Positions 62,412 to 64,000 of a DNA stretch of 64,000 nt are shown in pieces. Under the pieces are notes generated by a model. It did not search any database, had not been told where the DNA came from, and worked only from the letters and a program-made list of their open reading frames with translations. Position 1 is the first letter of the stretch. Each line of letters begins with the position of its first letter. The translations under genes and the position numbers were made by a program. Source of the DNA: Nocardia wallacei (lineage in GTDB: Bacteria; Actinomycetota; Actinomycetes; Mycobacteriales; Mycobacteriaceae); NCBI RefSeq assembly GCF_014466955.1, contig NZ_AP023396.1, positions 992,001-1,056,000 of the forward strand, written 5' to 3'.

Positions 62412-63442
62412 CCGACTGGCGGCCCACCCGTCGCGTATCGATGGAGGAGATCGAAGGCGCACGATCGCCTGCCGGGGGATGGTCTCGGGCCCAGCTCGCC
62501 GAGTGGGGGGTGCCGTGGCCGCCGCCCCCGGGATGGAAGAAGTCACTGGCGGCGGATTCCGGTCCGGGAAGCGTGGTAACCCAGCCGACGACCCCTACCG
62601 ATAGTGGAGCTGGTACACGGGCATCCGTGGTCGAGATCTACACCGACGGTGCGTGTTCGGGAAATCCCGGGCCCGGAGGTTGGGGGTCGGTGCTGCGATG
62701 GGGCGGTCACATCCGCGAGATCAGCGGCGGCGAGCCGCACACGACGAACAACCGGATGGAACTCATGGCCGCCATCCGATCCTTGGAGCGGCTGACCCGC
62801 ACGTCGGAAGTGCGCATTCATACCGACAGCACCTACGTGCGCGACGGCATAACCGAGTGGCTTCCTCGGTGGATCGCCAACGGCTGGCAGACACGCCGAA
62901 AGTCGCCGGTGAAGAACGAGGATCTGTGGCGGCGTCTAGCCGACGCTGCCGGTCAGCATCGGGTGACCTGGGAATGGGTGAAAGGGCACGCCGGCCATCC
63001 CGACAACGAACGCGCAGACCAGCTCGCCCGGGCGGCGGCCAGGCAGGTCCAGACCACACAGCCAACACCACCTGAAGCCGCGGCACCGGAGCCGGAATCG
63101 CTCACCGCTGAGGGCATGCTCGACTTCGACTCCACGCCAACAACTCTCGAAAGTACGGAGCCTCCACTGTGCCTCCATGAGTTGCGTGTCGGCGAATGCG
63201 ACCTCTGCCGCCCCCGGCGGCCTGGGGTCCTCCCTCACGGCTGGAGGACGGAAGGAGGGACCGTCTATCACAATGACCGAACCTGCGACTGGCTGCGCAA
63301 GGGGCAACGCGATGCCGTCCGGAAGGGCAAGAATCTGCGCGAGGTCGTCGCCGTCGCGTGGGCGACCGTGAACCCTTCCGAGATCCAGCCCTGCGATTAT
63401 TGCTGCACGTCGGAGTGGCTGCGCAGCCACCGAAGAGAGTAG
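62408..63442 (+). CDS. RNase HI with N-terminal extension and C-terminal Cys-rich domain
   Basis: This is a 344-residue protein. Residues ~74-215 are an E. coli-type RNase HI: Asp in [13 protein letters not shown], Glu in [10 protein letters not shown], Asp in [11 protein letters not shown] and Asp in [12 protein letters not shown] complete the DEDD site, and the basic protrusion [17 protein letters not shown] is present. The C-terminal ~90 residues add [13 protein letters not shown] and later [10 protein letters not shown] and PCDYCC, probably zinc-binding. The N-terminal 70 are novel. It cuts RNA in RNA:DNA hybrids. ATGA coupling to the helicase-HNH gene implies joint action. Confidence 0.9.
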   Translation: MTDWRPTRRVSMEEIEGARSPAGGWSRAQLAEWGVPWPPPPGWKKSLAADSGPGSVVTQPTTPTDSGAGTRASVVEIYTDGACSGNPGPGGWGSVLRWGGHIREISGGEPHTTNNRMELMAAIRSLERLTRTSEVRIHTDSTYVRDGITEWLPRWIANGWQTRRKSPVKNEDLWRRLADAAGQHRVTWEWVKGHAGHPDNERADQLARAAARQVQTTQPTPPEAAAPEPESLTAEGMLDFDSTPTTLESTEPPLCLHELRVGECDLCRPRRPGVLPHGWRTEGGTVYHNDRTCDWLRKGQRDAVRKGKNLREVVAVAWATVNPSEIQPCDYCCTSEWLRSHRRE

Positions 63443-63821
63443 CAGCCACGAGGGAGTGCGACTGCCTCGTTCGGACTTCGGCGTCGTGAGCACCGCGCCG
63501 GGTTGCGTCGGTCGAAGATCCTGCGATCAGTGCGTCTGGCACTCCGACGACTTCCAAGGCGGGATCCTTCTGCGGAGTGGTTCGACGGCCGTGCCTCAAA
63601 CCGCACCCCCGACGAATTCGCTGCTGATCCCATGAGTCGTCTTCCAAGATCGCATCGGAGCGATCGGCATCCACAAGGTGCCGCGGGTCGAGTGGGCTTG
63701 CCCGATGGGCCAATCCTCGTTCCTCTGCGGAGCTGTAGCCAGGTCCGCAAGCTCGCCAACCTCAAATGCGTACTGTCAGTACGTACCTGATCAAGTTGCC
63801 ACTCAGGGATCGGAGGCGCGG
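63443..63821. other. 379-bp gap without a supported gene
   Basis: Open frames exist on both strands (for example plus 63503-63790), but none has a ribosome site or recognisable motif. The stretch ends with a perfect palindrome and the ribosome site of the next gene, so at least its last 60 bases are regulatory. Confidence 0.4.
63769..63783. promoter_or_regulatory. 15-bp palindrome CGTACTG-T-CAGTACG, candidate operator
   Basis: A perfect inverted repeat with a one-base centre lies 38 bp before the ATG of the next gene. Size and place fit a dimeric repressor site. No regulator gene is visible next to it in the window. Confidence 0.5.
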
Positions 63822-64000
63822 ATGCCGATCAGCAGGTGTATGCAGCTAGAAGGCATCATGGTGGCCAGAAACGTCGACGACGACTATGACAGTCTCGCTG
63901 TTCAGTTGACAGACGACATCTGGCGCTATCCGTCGCGCGCTGCCAGGCTGATCTCATCAGCACGACGCCGCACCGACGCCTCGAGGGGACCATGCGTAAC
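63822..64000 (+). CDS. Start of an unidentified gene (3' end outside window)
   Basis: ATG 63822 has GGAGG 5 bases upstream and opens a frame running to the window edge, 59 codons. The product starts MPISRCMQLEGIMVARNVDD and then LAVQLTDDIWRYPSRAARLI. An ATG 12 codons in (MVARNVDDDYDS) also has AGAAGG before it. No family is recognised from this piece. Confidence 0.5.
   Translation, partial: MPISRCMQLEGIMVARNVDDDYDSLAVQLTDDIWRYPSRAARLISSARRRTDASRGPCV

Noticed and set aside
63503-63790. 95-codon plus ORF after the RNase HI gene
   Set aside because: It has low-complexity Arg/Ser composition typical of GC-rich non-coding frames, no ribosome site, and overlaps the operator palindrome.

Overview
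The window is high-GC actinobacterial DNA with GTG/TTG starts and many 4-base ATGA/GTGA gene overlaps. F420/flavin-type enzymes, an ESX (type VII) secretion locus with a mycosin, and many lipoproteins with mycobacterial-style lipoboxes point to Mycobacteriales, most likely Nocardia or a close relative. Gene order supports this. infA-rpmJ-rpsM-rpsK-rpsD-rpoA-rplQ-truA is followed by ESX-4-type genes and later by a GH65/beta-phosphoglucomutase pair, which mirrors the order known in Mycobacterium tuberculosis.

Layout. (1) 1-3.2 kb: 5' part of a very long Pro/Gln-rich EspI-like (MinD/ParA) ATPase, minus strand, with internal repeats. (2) 3.5-8.4 kb: translation/transcription operon infA to truA. 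(3) 8.5-16 kb: single genes: an Hsp20 with a CIRCE-like operator, an F420-type oxidoreductase, a CsoR repressor with its operator, MTA phosphorylase, a small-TM-protein/sigma/FHA operon and an FMN reductase. (4) 15.95-17.04 kb: an IS5-family insertion sequence with clean ends. (5) 17-42.5 kb: type VII secretion region: eccE, a K+ channel, a PPOX protein, two candidate substrates, mycP, eccD, eccC, an EsxB/EsxA-like pair, five paralogous lipoproteins around a Ser/Thr kinase, a metallophosphoesterase, an Rv3446c-type accessory protein and an FHA protein. eccB and eccA are not in the window. (6) 42.5-50.7 kb: a seven-gene minus-strand operon joining a GluABCD-type amino-acid ABC importer to two crotonases and an ADP-forming acyl-CoA synthetase, divergent from an RpiR/MurR regulator. 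(7) 50.7-58.3 kb: GH65 phosphorylase/hydrolase plus beta-phosphoglucomutase, a PAP2 membrane phosphatase, a mannitol-type dehydrogenase and a DUF3533-like membrane protein. (8) 58.4-64 kb: accessory-looking segment: an internally deleted PurN paralogue, an IS3 remnant joined to a gene remnant, then a coupled pair encoding a UvrD-like helicase with a C-terminal HNH domain and an RNase HI with a Cys-rich tail, and the start of another gene.

How the parts work together. EccC (motor), EccD and EccE (membrane) and MycP (protease) form most of an ESX machine. The Esx pair and the EspC-like/Met-Pro-tailed pair are likely substrates. The kinase and FHA proteins could provide phospho-signalling next to it. 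The most system-like novelty is the helicase-HNH/RNase HI pair in the accessory segment. The duplicated two-gene lipoprotein module flanking the kinase is the second.
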